DNA of 6,917 nucleotides, from positions 1 through 6,917 of the forward strand of contig JAJYOS010000349.1 of NCBI GenBank assembly GCA_021796055.1, given 5' to 3'. The notes under the pieces were generated by a model. It saw nothing but the letters and a program-made list of their open reading frames with translations. It was not told where the DNA came from and ran no database searches. This stretch comes from Bacteroidota bacterium (GTDB taxonomy: Bacteria; Bacteroidota; Kryptoniia; Kryptoniales; JAKASW01). Shown here piece by piece: positions 6,839 to 6,917 of the stretch (the first letter of the stretch is position 1; each line of letters begins with the position of its first letter). Both the position numbers and the translations under genes were made by a program.

Positions 6839-6917
6839 ATGACATCCTTAATCCCAGGCAACAAGAACATTTCCAGTGGTTCATATATCAGTATGATACC
6901 CATCCTCAGAGTCGCGA
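6839..6917 (+). CDS. Start of an unidentified gene, cut off by the window end
   Basis: An ATG at 6839 opens a frame that stays open for 26 codons to the window edge (MTSLIPGNKNISSG, then SYISMIPILRVA). AGGAA at 6828-6832 lies six bases before it, and it begins only 15 bases after the transporter stop, so it is probably co-transcribed with the transporter. The visible part has no signal peptide or family motif that I recognise. Sugar-processing enzymes are common neighbours of such transporters, but nothing here shows that. Confidence 0.5.
   Translation, partial: MTSLIPGNKNISSGSYISMIPILRVA

Overview
The window suggests a member of the Bacteroidota/Chlorobi–Ignavibacteria part of the tree, or a neighbouring phylum that uses the type IX secretion system. 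The main evidence is the C-terminal sorting domain of the secreted enzyme at 2965-4962, whose QNYPNPFNPTTTI-type opening is a hallmark of that group. Two of the four complete genes have good Shine-Dalgarno sequences (98-104 and 5486-5491) and a third has a short GGAG, which fits Bacteroidia proper less well and an Ignavibacteria-like lineage better. No rRNA, tRNA, CRISPR array or insertion sequence was seen, and the exact organism cannot be named from this sequence.

All supported genes lie on the + strand. Region 1 (109-2501) is a translationally coupled two-gene operon with an ATGA overlap. It encodes a small DUF2062-like inner-membrane protein (TIGR03546 type) and a 621-residue membrane-anchored protein with an AsmA-like N-terminus and long coiled coils (TIGR03545 type). 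The pair is recognisable, but to my knowledge its function is not established.

Region 2 (2502-2964) is a 463-base spacer with no convincing gene. It holds a strong imperfect hairpin just after the operon and two smaller inverted repeats. Region 3 (2965-4962) encodes a secreted, probably cell-surface glycoside hydrolase: signal peptide, DUF5060-like beta-sandwich, clan GH-A-like TIM barrel with two candidate catalytic glutamates, C-terminal beta domain and T9SS sorting domain. It ends at a textbook intrinsic terminator (4989-5019).

Region 4 (5020-5497) is a second spacer. It contains a 51-codon open frame of doubtful status, a perfect 6-3-6 palindrome and a good ribosome binding site. Region 5 (5498-6823) encodes a FucP/GluP-family sugar:proton symporter, followed 15 bases later by the start of another gene cut off by the window edge.

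The secreted hydrolase and the sugar symporter are compatible with outside degradation of a polysaccharide followed by uptake of the released monosaccharide. They are separated by a terminator and about 500 bases, so they are not one transcript and the link is only an inference. The least understood part is the TIGR03546/TIGR03545 pair, which may belong to an envelope lipid-handling system.
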